Shown here one piece after another: positions 9,275 through 18,813 of a DNA stretch of 64,000 nucleotides. Under the pieces are notes generated by a model. It was given only the letters and a program-made list of their open reading frames with translations. It ran no database searches and was not told where the DNA came from. The position numbers were made by a program, and so were the translations under genes. Source of the DNA: JANWVO01 sp037446555 (GTDB lineage Bacteria > Acidobacteriota > Terriglobia > Bryobacterales > Bryobacteraceae); contig JBBIIK010000001.1 of NCBI GenBank assembly GCA_037446555.1, forward strand, positions 124,001 through 188,000. Direction: 5' to 3'. The first letter of the stretch is position 1. Each line of letters opens with the position of its first letter.

Positions 9275-9732
9275 TCGCGGCTCTGGGCAACCCGCTGATG
9301 GGCGACGATGGCGCGGGCGCTGCGGTGCTGGAGGAGCTGCGCCGGCGCGGGGCGGCGAACACCGCCCGCCTTTGCGACGTGGGCGCTGCGGGAGTCGACT
9401 TGCTGCTCGAACTCGAAGAGGCGCCGGCGCTGGTGATGCTGGACGCCATGTCATCGGACGATCCGCCCGGCACGGTTCGCGTATTCAGTGGCGAGGAGAT
9501 CTTCGCTTATGCCGCCCGCCGAGGCGGCGGCTCCCATCAACCTTCCCTGACGGATACGCTGCGGCTGGCGCGCCAGTTGGCGCTCCTGCCGCCACGCATC
9601 GCGCTCGTTGGAATCGCCGCGCGCCAGTTCGAATTCGGCGCCGGCCTCTCGCCGGAAGTCGCCGCGGCGGTGCCGGAAGCCGCAGCCCTTGCAGCGCGCC
9701 TCATGGAAGAAGAGCAGCCTCCGGATTGCTAG
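9271..9732 (+). CDS. [NiFe]-hydrogenase maturation endopeptidase (HyaD/HybD/HycI type)
   Basis: 153 residues from the GTG at 9271, which overlaps the hypB stop as GTGA; an in-frame ATG at 9241 would add ten residues and is the alternative. The N-terminal GNPLMGDDGAG, the LDAM aspartate near residue 57 and a histidine in GGSHQPS near 86 match the family's nickel-sensing residues. These proteases cut the C-terminal tail of the hydrogenase large subunit after nickel insertion. Each usually serves one hydrogenase, so it implies a cognate large subunit elsewhere in the genome. It is the last gene of the hyp operon. Confidence 0.88.
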   Translation: MIAALGNPLMGDDGAGAAVLEELRRRGAANTARLCDVGAAGVDLLLELEEAPALVMLDAMSSDDPPGTVRVFSGEEIFAYAARRGGGSHQPSLTDTLRLARQLALLPPRIALVGIAARQFEFGAGLSPEVAAAVPEAAALAARLMEEEQPPDC

Positions 9733-9743
9733 ACTGAAAGCGC

Positions 9744-11420
9744 GTGCCATTGTTGTCCAAGCGCCGGGCTGCCGCCGCTCTGGCGGCGATTTCCCTTTGG
9801 GCTTTCCAGACGGAACCTGCGGCATCTCCCATCCATTTCCGGCCGCAGCCCCTGGATTTTTTCCTGGATAACGATGAATCCCCCAAGCGGCGGGCGCCGG
9901 AAACGATGGCGGGCGGCGCGGCCGCGTTCGACTATGACGGCGACGGCGACGTCGATCTGTTCTTTTGTAACGGGTCGGATCTCTCTACGCTTCAGAAGCA
10001 AGGGCCGAAGCATTACAACCGGCTCTATGCCAACGACGGTAAAGGGCGGTTCACGGATGTCACAGAGATAGCGGGACTGGCGGGCACGGGCTTCGACACC
10101 GGCGTGGCGTTAGGCGACTACGACAATGACGGAGACTTGGATCTCTTCGTCGCGGGCGTTCACCGCAACACGCTCTACCGCAACAACGGAGACGGGACGT
10201 TCACGGACGTGACGCAGAAGGCGGGGCTCGCCGGCTCGCGCCTGCCGCGGTTCGGACCGCTGTGGGCGGTTTCCGCCGTGTGGACGGACGTCAACCGCGA
10301 CGGGCTCCTGGATCTGTTCGTGGTGAATTACCTCCTCTGGGAGGAGAAAAACGAGCCTGTCTGTCCCTATGAAGGACGCAATGAATACTGTCATCCCAAG
10401 TATTACAAGGAACTGCCTAACCAGCTCTTTCTCAACAAAGGCGGCGGCTCTTTTCGCGATGTCAGCGCCGAGGCCGGAATTCTGTCACAGCCCGGCAAGG
10501 GGATGGGTGCGGGCGTAGCAGACTACGACCTGGACGGGAACCCCGACATTTTTGTCTCCAACGACAAGCTCTTCAATTTCTTTTTTCACAACCGCGGAGG
10601 GCTGAAATTCGAAGAAAAGGCGTTCGACCTCGGCGTGGCGCTGGCCGAGCACGGCAACATGATCTCCGGCATGGGGGTGGATTTCCGGGACATCGACAAC
10701 GACGGATATGCTGACATCGTCCTGGTCGCCCTGGATAACGAGACGTTCCCGGTCTTCCTCAACACCGGACGGGGCGCCTTCCGGGAGGTGACCGCACAGA
10801 CGGGCATGACCGCCCAGTCCCGGTCGATGGCGGGCTACAGCCCGGTGCTGGCAGACTTCGACAACGATGGCTGGAAGGACCTGCTGGTCACACGCGGGCA
10901 CGTGCAGTCTCCTTTGATGGAGCCGCGCGTCGCCGTCAACCAGCACAACACGGTCTTTCGCAATTTGGGCAAGGGCAGATGGCAGGCATTGACGGCAGAG
11001 GCGGGGCTCGACGCCCTGCCGCCGGCGCGCCACCGTGGCGCCGTGGTCGCCGACTTCAACGGCGACGGCAGGCTGGATTTCGCCGTCAGCGCATTGTCGG
11101 CGCGGGCTTCGCTGTGGATCAACGACAGCCCGGGCTCGAACCACTGGATCGCCTTCCGGTTGAAAGGCAAGAGGAGCCCGCGCGATGGACAGGGTGCGCG
11201 GGTGAAAGTCGTGACGCGCTCCATGACCCAGCACAATCACGTGGCGTTTACGGCTGGTTATGCCAGCGCAAGCGCGGCTCCTCTCCACTTCGGGCTTGGG
11301 AGCGACGATGTCGTCGACTTGGTGGAGATCATCTGGCCCGGCGGGGCGCGCCAGGAATTGAAGGGCCTGAAGGCAGGGCGCGTCTATGGCGTGGAAGAGC
11401 CGGCGTCCGGCGGCGTCTGA
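9744..11420 (+). CDS. Exported CRTAC1-family FG-GAP repeat protein with ASPIC/UnbV domain
   Basis: 558 residues. A signal-peptide-like N-terminus (about 1-27) is followed by at least seven calcium-type D-x-[DN]-x-[DN]-G blade motifs (DYDGDGDVD, DYDNDGDLD, DVNRDGLLD, DYDLDGNPD, DIDNDGYAD, DFDNDGWKD, DFNGDGRLD), the pattern of an integrin-like beta-propeller. The C-terminal 100 residues form an ASPIC/UnbV domain (GSNHWIAFRLKG to VDLVEIIWPGG). Such proteins are abundant in Acidobacteriota; their exact role is unknown, possibly adhesion or surface binding. The start is a GTG with TAGACT ending 8 bases before it. It lies 11 bases after the hydrogenase protease gene but is functionally unrelated. 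Confidence 0.88.
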   Translation: MPLLSKRRAAAALAAISLWAFQTEPAASPIHFRPQPLDFFLDNDESPKRRAPETMAGGAAAFDYDGDGDVDLFFCNGSDLSTLQKQGPKHYNRLYANDGKGRFTDVTEIAGLAGTGFDTGVALGDYDNDGDLDLFVAGVHRNTLYRNNGDGTFTDVTQKAGLAGSRLPRFGPLWAVSAVWTDVNRDGLLDLFVVNYLLWEEKNEPVCPYEGRNEYCHPKYYKELPNQLFLNKGGGSFRDVSAEAGILSQPGKGMGAGVADYDLDGNPDIFVSNDKLFNFFFHNRGGLKFEEKAFDLGVALAEHGNMISGMGVDFRDIDNDGYADIVLVALDNETFPVFLNTGRGAFREVTAQTGMTAQSRSMAGYSPVLADFDNDGWKDLLVTRGHVQSPLMEPRVAVNQHNTVFRNLGKGRWQALTAEAGLDALPPARHRGAVVADFNGDGRLDFAVSALSARASLWINDSPGSNHWIAFRLKGKRSPRDGQGARVKVVTRSMTQHNHVAFTAGYASASAAPLHFGLGSDDVVDLVEIIWPGGARQELKGLKAGRVYGVEEPASGGV

Positions 11421-11424
11421 GCGG

Positions 11425-12048
11425 TCAGCCGTCGAGCTTGACCGACAAGGTGTCCACAGGCGCCGGGTGTGACCTTTCGAAGGCGGCGATTTCAGCTTCG
11501 TGCTTGAGCAGGAAGCCTAGCTCGTCAATGCCTTCCAGCAGGCAGGTTTTCGCAAACGGATCCACAGGGAATTCCACGGCCGTGCCGTCAGGCAGCGTGA
11601 GCGTTTGCGAGGCCAGGTCCACGCGCACGGTGCCCAGCGGATCAGCCTCCAGCATTTTCAGAAGACGCGCGTGGATTTCGGCGGGAACAACAATCGGCAG
11701 TAATGCATTTTTCAGGGAATTCCCCTTGAAAATATCGGCGAATGACGTGGAAATGACAGCCTTGAAGCCGAACTGGGTCAGCGCCCAGGGCGCATGCTCG
11801 CGGGAGCTGCCGCAGCCGAAGTTGTCCCCCGCCAGCAGCACCTGCGCGCGGTTGCCGGGAGGGCGGTTGAGCACGAAATCCGGCCGCGGCAGGCCCTCGG
11901 CGTCATAGCGCCAGTCGAAGAAGAGCTGATCGCCGAGACCTTCCTTCGATGTCGTCTTCAAGAACCGCGCGGGAATGATCTGGTCGGTATCGATGTTGTC
12001 CACGGGAAGGACAGTCACCCAGGATTCAAATGCGGTGAATTTTTCCAT
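11425..12048 (-). CDS. leuD: 3-isopropylmalate dehydratase small subunit
   Basis: 207 residues, normal for bacterial LeuD. With LeuC it isomerises 2-isopropylmalate to 3-isopropylmalate in leucine synthesis. The swivel-domain signature GDNFGCGSSREHAPWAL is present near residues 72-88, and the N-terminus reads VLPVDNIDTDQIIPARFL as usual. It is the last gene of leuABCD, 18 bases after leuC, and its stop lies 4 bases from that of the convergent FG-GAP gene, leaving no room for a terminator between them. Confidence 0.96.
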   Translation of the reverse strand: MEKFTAFESWVTVLPVDNIDTDQIIPARFLKTTSKEGLGDQLFFDWRYDAEGLPRPDFVLNRPPGNRAQVLLAGDNFGCGSSREHAPWALTQFGFKAVISTSFADIFKGNSLKNALLPIVVPAEIHARLLKMLEADPLGTVRVDLASQTLTLPDGTAVEFPVDPFAKTCLLEGIDELGFLLKHEAEIAAFERSHPAPVDTLSVKLDG

Positions 12049-12066
12049 TTTGCCTGCCTTTCCGGT

Positions 12067-13476
12067 TCATCCGATCAGCGTGCGCGGGTCCGTCACCATG
12101 CCCGTCACGGCGCTCGCCGCGGCGGTCAACGGGCTGGCGAGGAAAGTCCTTCCGCCCTTGCCCTGCCTGCCTTCGAAGTTGCGGTTCGACGTAGACACGG
12201 CGTACTCGCCCGGCGCGAGCTGATCCCCGTTCATTGCAATGCACATCGAGCAGCCGGCTTCGCGCCATTGGGCGCCCGCCTCGCGGAAGATGCGGTCCAG
12301 ACCCTCGGCTTCCGCCTGCCTTTTGATCGACTGCGAGCCGGGCACCACGAGCACCCGCACGCGCGGATCCACCTTGCGCCCCTTGAGCACGGACGCCGCT
12401 GCGCGCAGGTCGGTCATTCGCGAGTTGGTGCAGGAGCCGATGAAGACGACGTTCACAGGGTGCCCGGCCAGCGGCTTGCCCGGCTCGAGCCCCATATAGG
12501 CCAGCGCTTTACGCCGCGTTTCGCGCTCCACGGCGTCGGGCGCTTCCGAGGGGTCGGGCACCGGCGCGGAGACCGGTATGCCCATGCCGGGGTTGGTGCC
12601 GTAGGTGATCATCGGCTCGAGCGCCGAAGCGTCGATCGAAACTTCCTTGTCGTAGGCGGCCCCCTCATCGGTCACGAGCGACCGCCAGCGCGCCACGGCG
12701 CGCTCCCACTCCTCGCCTTGCGGCGCAAACGGCCGCCCGTGGAGATAATCGAATGTCGTGTCGTCCGGCGCGATCAGGCCCGCGCGCGCGCCCGCCTCGA
12801 TCGACATGTTGCATACTGTCATCCGCTCTTCCATCGACAGCGAGCGGATGGCGGACCCGGTGTATTCGAACACGCAGCCGGTGCCGCCGCCGACGCCGAT
12901 CTTCGCAATCAGCGCGAGGATGATGTCCTTGGCCGACACGCCCGGACCGAGGCGGCCGTCCACCCGCACGGCGAAGCTCTGCGACGGCGCCTGAAGGAGG
13001 CACTGCGTGGCCAGCACATGCTCCACCTGGCTGGTGCCAATGCCAAACGCCAGCGCGCCGAAGGCGCCGTGCGTGGCCGTGTGCGAGTCCCCGCAAACGA
13101 TGGTCATGCCCGGCTGCGTCAACCCGTGCTCCGGTCCGATCACATGCACGATTCCCTGCCGCGGGTTGAGGAATCCGAAATGCGGGATTCCGAACTCCCG
13201 GCAATTCTTCTCGAACTGCTCCACCTGCGCGCGCGCCACGGGATCGACGATCGGCAGCCCGCGCGGCGTGGTGGGCGTGGAGTGGTCGCAGGTGCCGAAG
13301 GTGCGGTCCGGGCGCCGCACACGAAGCCCGCGCCTGCGCAGGCCTTCGAATGCCTGCGGCGAGGTCACCTCGTGCACCAGATGCAGGTCAATATAAAGCA
13401 GCGCCGGCGCGCCCTCCGGCTGGCAAACGACGTGGGAGTCCCAGATCTTCTGGATGATCGTACGTGGCTGAGGCAT
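12067..13476 (-). CDS. leuC: 3-isopropylmalate dehydratase large subunit
   Basis: 469 residues, the length of the E. coli-type LeuC. It carries the aconitase-type [4Fe-4S] cluster: CTNSR near residue 346 and GCSMC near 407-411 provide the three cysteines. Other conserved segments are HLVHEVTSPQAF and CGDSHTATHGAFGALAFGIGTS. The ATG at 13476 (MPQPRTIIQKIWDSH) is chosen over an in-frame codon 21 bases upstream because it lies 5 bases past the leuB stop and matches the family start. It partners with leuD. Confidence 0.96.
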   Translation of the reverse strand: MPQPRTIIQKIWDSHVVCQPEGAPALLYIDLHLVHEVTSPQAFEGLRRRGLRVRRPDRTFGTCDHSTPTTPRGLPIVDPVARAQVEQFEKNCREFGIPHFGFLNPRQGIVHVIGPEHGLTQPGMTIVCGDSHTATHGAFGALAFGIGTSQVEHVLATQCLLQAPSQSFAVRVDGRLGPGVSAKDIILALIAKIGVGGGTGCVFEYTGSAIRSLSMEERMTVCNMSIEAGARAGLIAPDDTTFDYLHGRPFAPQGEEWERAVARWRSLVTDEGAAYDKEVSIDASALEPMITYGTNPGMGIPVSAPVPDPSEAPDAVERETRRKALAYMGLEPGKPLAGHPVNVVFIGSCTNSRMTDLRAAASVLKGRKVDPRVRVLVVPGSQSIKRQAEAEGLDRIFREAGAQWREAGCSMCIAMNGDQLAPGEYAVSTSNRNFEGRQGKGGRTFLASPLTAAASAVTGMVTDPRTLIG

Positions 13477-13481
13477 GGTGT

Positions 13482-14564
13482 TCAGATCGCCTGGCAAACG
13501 GCGGCGCCCACCTCGCTGGTGGAGCGCGGCGCGCCTTTCGGTTTCAAGTCTGCGGTGACGTATCCGCTGTTCAACACGGTCTCAATGGCCCGTTGGACGG
13601 CGGCGGCTTCTTCCTTCAGGCCGAAAGAATACTCGAGCATCGCCGCCACGCTGCCGATGGCGCCGAGCGGGTTGGCCTTGTTCTGGCCGGCGATGTCCGG
13701 CGCCGAGCCGTGCACCGGTTCGTACAGGCCGACCCACGCGCCCGACGGGCGCTTCGGTCCGATCGACGCCGACGGCAGCATGCCGATCGATCCCGCCAGC
13801 ACGGCGCCTTCGTCAGAGAGGATGTCGCCGAACATGTTCTCCGTCAGCACAACGTCGAACCGCGCCGGGTTCAGCACAAGTTGCATGGCGCAGTTGTCCA
13901 CCAGCACATGTTCCAGCTCGACGTCCGGATACTCGGCTGCCAGCCCGCTCACCACGCGCCGCCACAGCTGCGAGCACTCCAGCACGTTCGATTTGTCGAC
14001 GCTCGCCAGCTTGCGCCTCCGCTGCCGCGCCAGCTCAAACGCCATGCGGGCGATGCGCTCGATTTCGGCGCGCGTGTATGCCATGGTGTTCACGGCGCGT
14101 TCCCCGGCGCCCGAGCCCTCGATGCCGCGCGGCGTCCCGTAGTAGATGCCGCCGGTCAGCTCGCGCACGATGATCATGTCGGTGCCGCGCACACGCTCGT
14201 TCTTTAGCGGCGAAGATTCGATCAGCGCCTCGAACGTCCGCACCGGGCGCAGGTTGGCGAACACCCCCAGCAGCTTGCGGATCCCCAGCAGCCCGCGCTC
14301 CGGACGCTGCGCAGGCGGGGCGTTGTCGAACTCCGGGAGCCCCACGGCGCCGAGCAGCGTGGCGTCCGCCCCGGCGGCGAGCCGCGCCGTCTCCTCGGGA
14401 AACGGGTTGCCTGTCTTGTGGATCGCGATCCCTCCCAGCAGCCCTTCAGCGAGCGCCAGCTCGTGGCCATACTTCTCCGCCACGCGCTCCAGTACGCGCA
14501 CGGCCTCGCGGGTCACCTCCGTGCCGATGCCGTCGCCGGGCAAAACAAGGATATTCAGCTTCAT
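13482..14564 (-). CDS. leuB: 3-isopropylmalate dehydrogenase
   Basis: 360 residues, typical for LeuB. It oxidatively decarboxylates 3-isopropylmalate with NAD. Visible features are LPGDGIGTEV at the N-terminus, PERGLLGIRK and RPVRTFE substrate-site segments, the RELTGGIYYG motif near 135 and GSAPDIAGQNKANPLGAI near 290. It is the second gene of leuABCD, 65 bases after leuA and 5 bases before leuC. Confidence 0.96.
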   Translation of the reverse strand: MKLNILVLPGDGIGTEVTREAVRVLERVAEKYGHELALAEGLLGGIAIHKTGNPFPEETARLAAGADATLLGAVGLPEFDNAPPAQRPERGLLGIRKLLGVFANLRPVRTFEALIESSPLKNERVRGTDMIIVRELTGGIYYGTPRGIEGSGAGERAVNTMAYTRAEIERIARMAFELARQRRRKLASVDKSNVLECSQLWRRVVSGLAAEYPDVELEHVLVDNCAMQLVLNPARFDVVLTENMFGDILSDEGAVLAGSIGMLPSASIGPKRPSGAWVGLYEPVHGSAPDIAGQNKANPLGAIGSVAAMLEYSFGLKEEAAAVQRAIETVLNSGYVTADLKPKGAPRSTSEVGAAVCQAI

Positions 14565-14629
14565 AGATCAAATTCCCCGCTCGCGCGCAAACCGAGAGTG
14601 TAGCGCGGCCTTCCGGTCCGGCGCAGGGC

Positions 14630-15829
<1,200 letters not shown>

Positions 15830-15862
15830 ACTCTGGTTCGAGCTCCTTGGCTTGTCGCGTGG

Positions 15863-16012
15863 GGTCCGCCCGCTGGTTGGCGAACGGACCGCTTCTATCC
15901 ATTGTCTGGAATACTCCAGGATAGATCAAATTTATAATGGCGTTCTATTGCATAATCCTAGCATATGTGATAAGAGACATTTATACGGTACGCACAAAGG
16001 GAGGAACAGGAC
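15863..16012. promoter_or_regulatory. Divergent leuA / lysR control region with candidate LysR box
   Basis: The 183 bases between leuA and the LysR gene are markedly more AT-rich than the surroundings. ATA-N9-TAT at 15934-15948 fits the T-N11-A pattern of LysR-family sites and lies inside a longer ATAGA/TCTAT inverted repeat (15921-15948). TATAAT at 15933-15938 could be a -10 element for the LysR gene, overlapping the box as expected for autoregulation. On the leuA side, GGTCCG/CGGACC (15863-15890) forms a leader hairpin. I see no leucine-rich leader peptide and no T-box consensus, so control through the divergent LysR protein is the simplest reading. Binding is inferred, not shown. Confidence 0.4.
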
Positions 16013-16906
16013 TTGGAGTTCTATCTACTCAAGGTTTTCAACACAATCGCCTCGGAAGGCAGCTTTTCTCGCGCCGCCGAGAAGCTGATGCGGACGCAGC
16101 CAGCGGTGTCGCTGGCGTTGCAAAAGCTGGAGGCGGAGCTGGGCGAGAAGCTGGTGGACCGCGCCGGGCGGGACCTGATCCTCACCGACGCCGGCAAGAT
16201 CGTTCTCGAATGCTGTCGCCGGTTCGAAAACCTCGAGTCCGACATGATGAACGCGCTGGCGGAGCTGCGGGACCACGCGGCGGGGCGGCTCTCGATCGGC
16301 GCCAACGAGTCCACGGCTCTTTACTTGCTAAGGCACATCGAGGGCTACCGCCGCCTGTACCCAAAGGTGAAAGTCCAGGTGAGGCGGTGCCTGTCGAGCC
16401 GCATCCCGTCGCAGCTGATCGACGGAGATCTGGAGATGGGCGTGGTCAGCTACGATCCGGAGGACGAGCGCCTGGCTTCGCGAGTCATCTACATCGATCA
16501 CCTCGCCTTCGTCGTCAGTCCGGATCACCGTTTCGCGGGGCGAGAGAGCGTGTCCATCACGGAGCTGGGCATGGAGACTTTCGTCGCCCACAACGTGCTT
16601 TCACCCTACCGGGAAGTGGTTCTGAAGGCGTTCCAGCGCGCGCGGGTGCCGCTCAATATGGACGTGGAGATGCCCACGGTGGAGACCATCCGGCGCATGG
16701 TGCAGCGCAACGAAGGGGTCGCCTTCCTACCGAAGATGTGCGTGGAACAGGAGATCGAGCAGGGGCTGCTGTGCGAGGTGCGCGTCGAGGAGCTACAGGT
16801 GGAGCGCAAGATCCGGCTGCTGTATCCCGCGCGGCGCGCGCTGAGCCATGCTGCGCGCGCGTTCCTGGAGATCGTCGGCGCGCAGGCGCCCGCGGCTGCG
16901 AAATGA
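16013..16906 (+). CDS. LysR-family transcriptional regulator, divergent from leuABCD
   Basis: 297 residues. Residues 1-60 form a typical LysR winged helix-turn-helix (EGSFSRAAEKLMRTQPAVSLALQKLEAELGE in consecutive parts), followed by the two-lobed effector domain starting near 90 (GRLSIGANES). The start is TTG at 16013, supported by GGAGG 9 bases upstream and by the family start MEFYLLKVFNTIA. The effector is unknown. Its position head-to-head with leuA makes it the likely regulator of the leucine operon, perhaps responding to an isopropylmalate intermediate (inference from family practice). Confidence 0.9.
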   Translation: MEFYLLKVFNTIASEGSFSRAAEKLMRTQPAVSLALQKLEAELGEKLVDRAGRDLILTDAGKIVLECCRRFENLESDMMNALAELRDHAAGRLSIGANESTALYLLRHIEGYRRLYPKVKVQVRRCLSSRIPSQLIDGDLEMGVVSYDPEDERLASRVIYIDHLAFVVSPDHRFAGRESVSITELGMETFVAHNVLSPYREVVLKAFQRARVPLNMDVEMPTVETIRRMVQRNEGVAFLPKMCVEQEIEQGLLCEVRVEELQVERKIRLLYPARRALSHAARAFLEIVGAQAPAAAK

Positions 16907-16961
16907 GCGCGCCTCATGTAAACTGGAAAAAAGAGTTCAGCCTCTCATATCCCCAGTCCGT

Positions 16962-18761
16962 ATGTGGAGATTCGCTCGCCTTTCGTGTCTTTCGTGGTTT
17001 TGCCTGGCCTTGCCAGCGCCGAGCACTTCCGCAGAAGCGGAGCCGGCGCAGCCGCCCGTGCGGCGCGACGTGATCGTGGTCACGGGCGCCTGGGAACCGT
17101 TGCCGCTGGAGGAAGCCGACCGCGCCGTGACTTCGTTGCCGGTCCGCGAGCAGTCCATTCTCTTCCAGAACGTCATTGACTTCCTCCAACTCGATCCGTC
17201 GCTCGATGTGCGGCGCCGCGCGCCGGGCGGCGTTCAGACGGATCTCTCGATCCGCGGCGCGGCGTTCGGACAGACGCTGGTTCTGCTGAACGGGCGGCGG
17301 CTGAATGACCCGCAGTCGGGCCATCACTCGCTGGACATACCGGCGCCTCTGGATGCCGTACAGGCTGTGGAGGTGCTGCGCGGGGCGGGCTCCACGCTAT
17401 ATGGTTCTGACGCGCTGGGCGGCGCGGTGAACATTCGCACGGCAGCGCCGGAGTCCTGGAGCGCGCGCCTGCGGCTCGCCGGAGGCAGCTTCGGGACGCA
17501 GCAACAGATGGCGACCGTGTCCGGCAAGGCGGGCGCGGTGGCGCAGTCGCTCTCGGTTTCGCGCGACTTCTCGAGCGGGTTTTCGCCGAACCGCGACTTC
17601 CGAAATCTCACCGCCAGTTCGCACACTTTGATCGAGTCCCGCGTGGGCAAGACCGGCGCCGATCTTGGCTACTCGGACAAGCCTTTCGGCGCACAGGATT
17701 TCTATGGTCCTTACCCTTCCTGGGAGCGCACAAAGACCTGGTTTGCGAGCCTCCATCACAACTTCCCGCAGAAATGGGAGGCGGCGCTGAGCTACCGCCG
17801 GCACAGCGATCTCTTCTATCTCTTCCGCGACAACCCGCAGCGCTACCAGAACCATCACGTAGCCGATGGCTTCCATGGCTCGTTGCGGCGCCGAGATCAG
17901 TGGCGGAGCGGGGTCACGCTGTTTACAGGCGCGGAAGCTTTCACCGATCATATCGAGTCGTCGAATCTCGGCACGCACAGCCGCGCCCGCGGCGCCGCCT
18001 ATGCAGCGCTGGACGTCCGCGCATTGCGGCGGTTCTCCCTCTCTCTCGGGCTGCGCAGCGAGAGCTACCGCGGCGTTTTCGACCAGTTGAGCCCGGCGCT
18101 CTCTGGCGCATGGTGGGCCAATTCGATGCTCAAGTTGCGGGCGTCGGCAAGCCGCGCCTACCGGCTGCCCACATTCACGGACCTTTACTACCGCGATCCC
18201 GCCAACCGCGGCAACCCCGCCCTGCGTCCGGAGACGGCATGGAACTACGAAGCGGGCGCCGACCTGCGCCCGGCGGGCGCCTGGCGGCTCCAGGCCACGG
18301 TCTTCCACCGCCGCGACCGCGACGGCATCGACTATGCAAGCTCCTCTCCCCTCGGCCCGTGGGAGGCGCGCAACATCACGCGCCTGAATTTCGCCGGCGT
18401 CGAGACCTCCGCCGCATGGCGGCGGGGCCGGCATTTAGCGGAATTCAGCTACACGGGCATGCGGGCGGCCTCTACGTTGCCTGCCGGTATTTTCACGAAA
18501 TATGTGATGAATTATCCCATCCATTCCGGTGTCTTTTCCTGGAGCGGAACGGCGGGAAAACTGGCCGCGCGGACGCGCCTGGGCGCTCTGGAGCGGCGGG
18601 CCCGTTCGCCGTATGCCATCTGGGACGCGGCGCTCGCGTGGCGGGGCAGGCGAATTTCGCCGTTTGTGCAGGCGACGAATCTAGCCAATACGCGCTACGA
18701 GGAGATTTTGCGCGTGCCCATGCCGGGGCGCGCCTTCCTGGCCGGGATCGAACTTCGCTGA
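16962..18761 (+). CDS. TonB-dependent outer-membrane receptor
   Basis: 599 residues. A signal peptide (about 1-25, SCLSWFCLALPAPSTSAEA) is followed by a short plug with DVIVVTG as a possible TonB-box region, then LDVRRRAPGGVQTDLSIRGAAFGQTLVLLNG and EVLRGAGSTLYGSDALGGAVNI in consecutive segments, all characteristic of the plug domain (about 40-160). The remainder is a 22-strand-type barrel ending in NTRYEEI...LAGIELR. The size is that of BtuB-like receptors, but no cobalamin riboswitch fits in the 55-base upstream gap and no transporter genes follow, so the substrate remains open (vitamin, siderophore or oligosaccharide). Confidence 0.9.
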   Translation: MWRFARLSCLSWFCLALPAPSTSAEAEPAQPPVRRDVIVVTGAWEPLPLEEADRAVTSLPVREQSILFQNVIDFLQLDPSLDVRRRAPGGVQTDLSIRGAAFGQTLVLLNGRRLNDPQSGHHSLDIPAPLDAVQAVEVLRGAGSTLYGSDALGGAVNIRTAAPESWSARLRLAGGSFGTQQQMATVSGKAGAVAQSLSVSRDFSSGFSPNRDFRNLTASSHTLIESRVGKTGADLGYSDKPFGAQDFYGPYPSWERTKTWFASLHHNFPQKWEAALSYRRHSDLFYLFRDNPQRYQNHHVADGFHGSLRRRDQWRSGVTLFTGAEAFTDHIESSNLGTHSRARGAAYAALDVRALRRFSLSLGLRSESYRGVFDQLSPALSGAWWANSMLKLRASASRAYRLPTFTDLYYRDPANRGNPALRPETAWNYEAGADLRPAGAWRLQATVFHRRDRDGIDYASSSPLGPWEARNITRLNFAGVETSAAWRRGRHLAEFSYTGMRAASTLPAGIFTKYVMNYPIHSGVFSWSGTAGKLAARTRLGALERRARSPYAIWDAALAWRGRRISPFVQATNLANTRYEEILRVPMPGRAFLAGIELR

Positions 18762-18776
18762 TTCGCCTCCGGGGTA

Positions 18777-18805
18777 TTGACTCCGCCGGGTGGATCGATT
18801 ACATA
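18777..18805 (+). promoter_or_regulatory. Consensus-like sigma-70 promoter before PhoD-like gene
   Basis: TTGACT (18777-18782) and TACATA (18800-18805) are separated by 17 bases, an ideal housekeeping-promoter geometry. Transcription would begin near 18812, only about 2 bases before the ATG at 18814, and no ribosome-binding site lies between. The transcript is therefore predicted to be leaderless. This rests on sequence match only. Confidence 0.55.
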
Positions 18806-18813
18806 CTTCACTG

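Noticed and set aside
11794..14142. 782-codon plus-strand open frame opposite leuD, leuC and leuB
   Set aside because: Shadow of three unmistakable leucine-biosynthesis genes.
15830..15929. Leucine attenuator leader peptide or T-box before leuA
   Set aside because: The short frame there has no run of leucine codons, and no T-box consensus or terminator/antiterminator pair is visible.
16907..16961. Cobalamin riboswitch before the BtuB-like receptor
   Set aside because: Only 55 bases separate it from the previous gene and no B12-box-like sequence is present.
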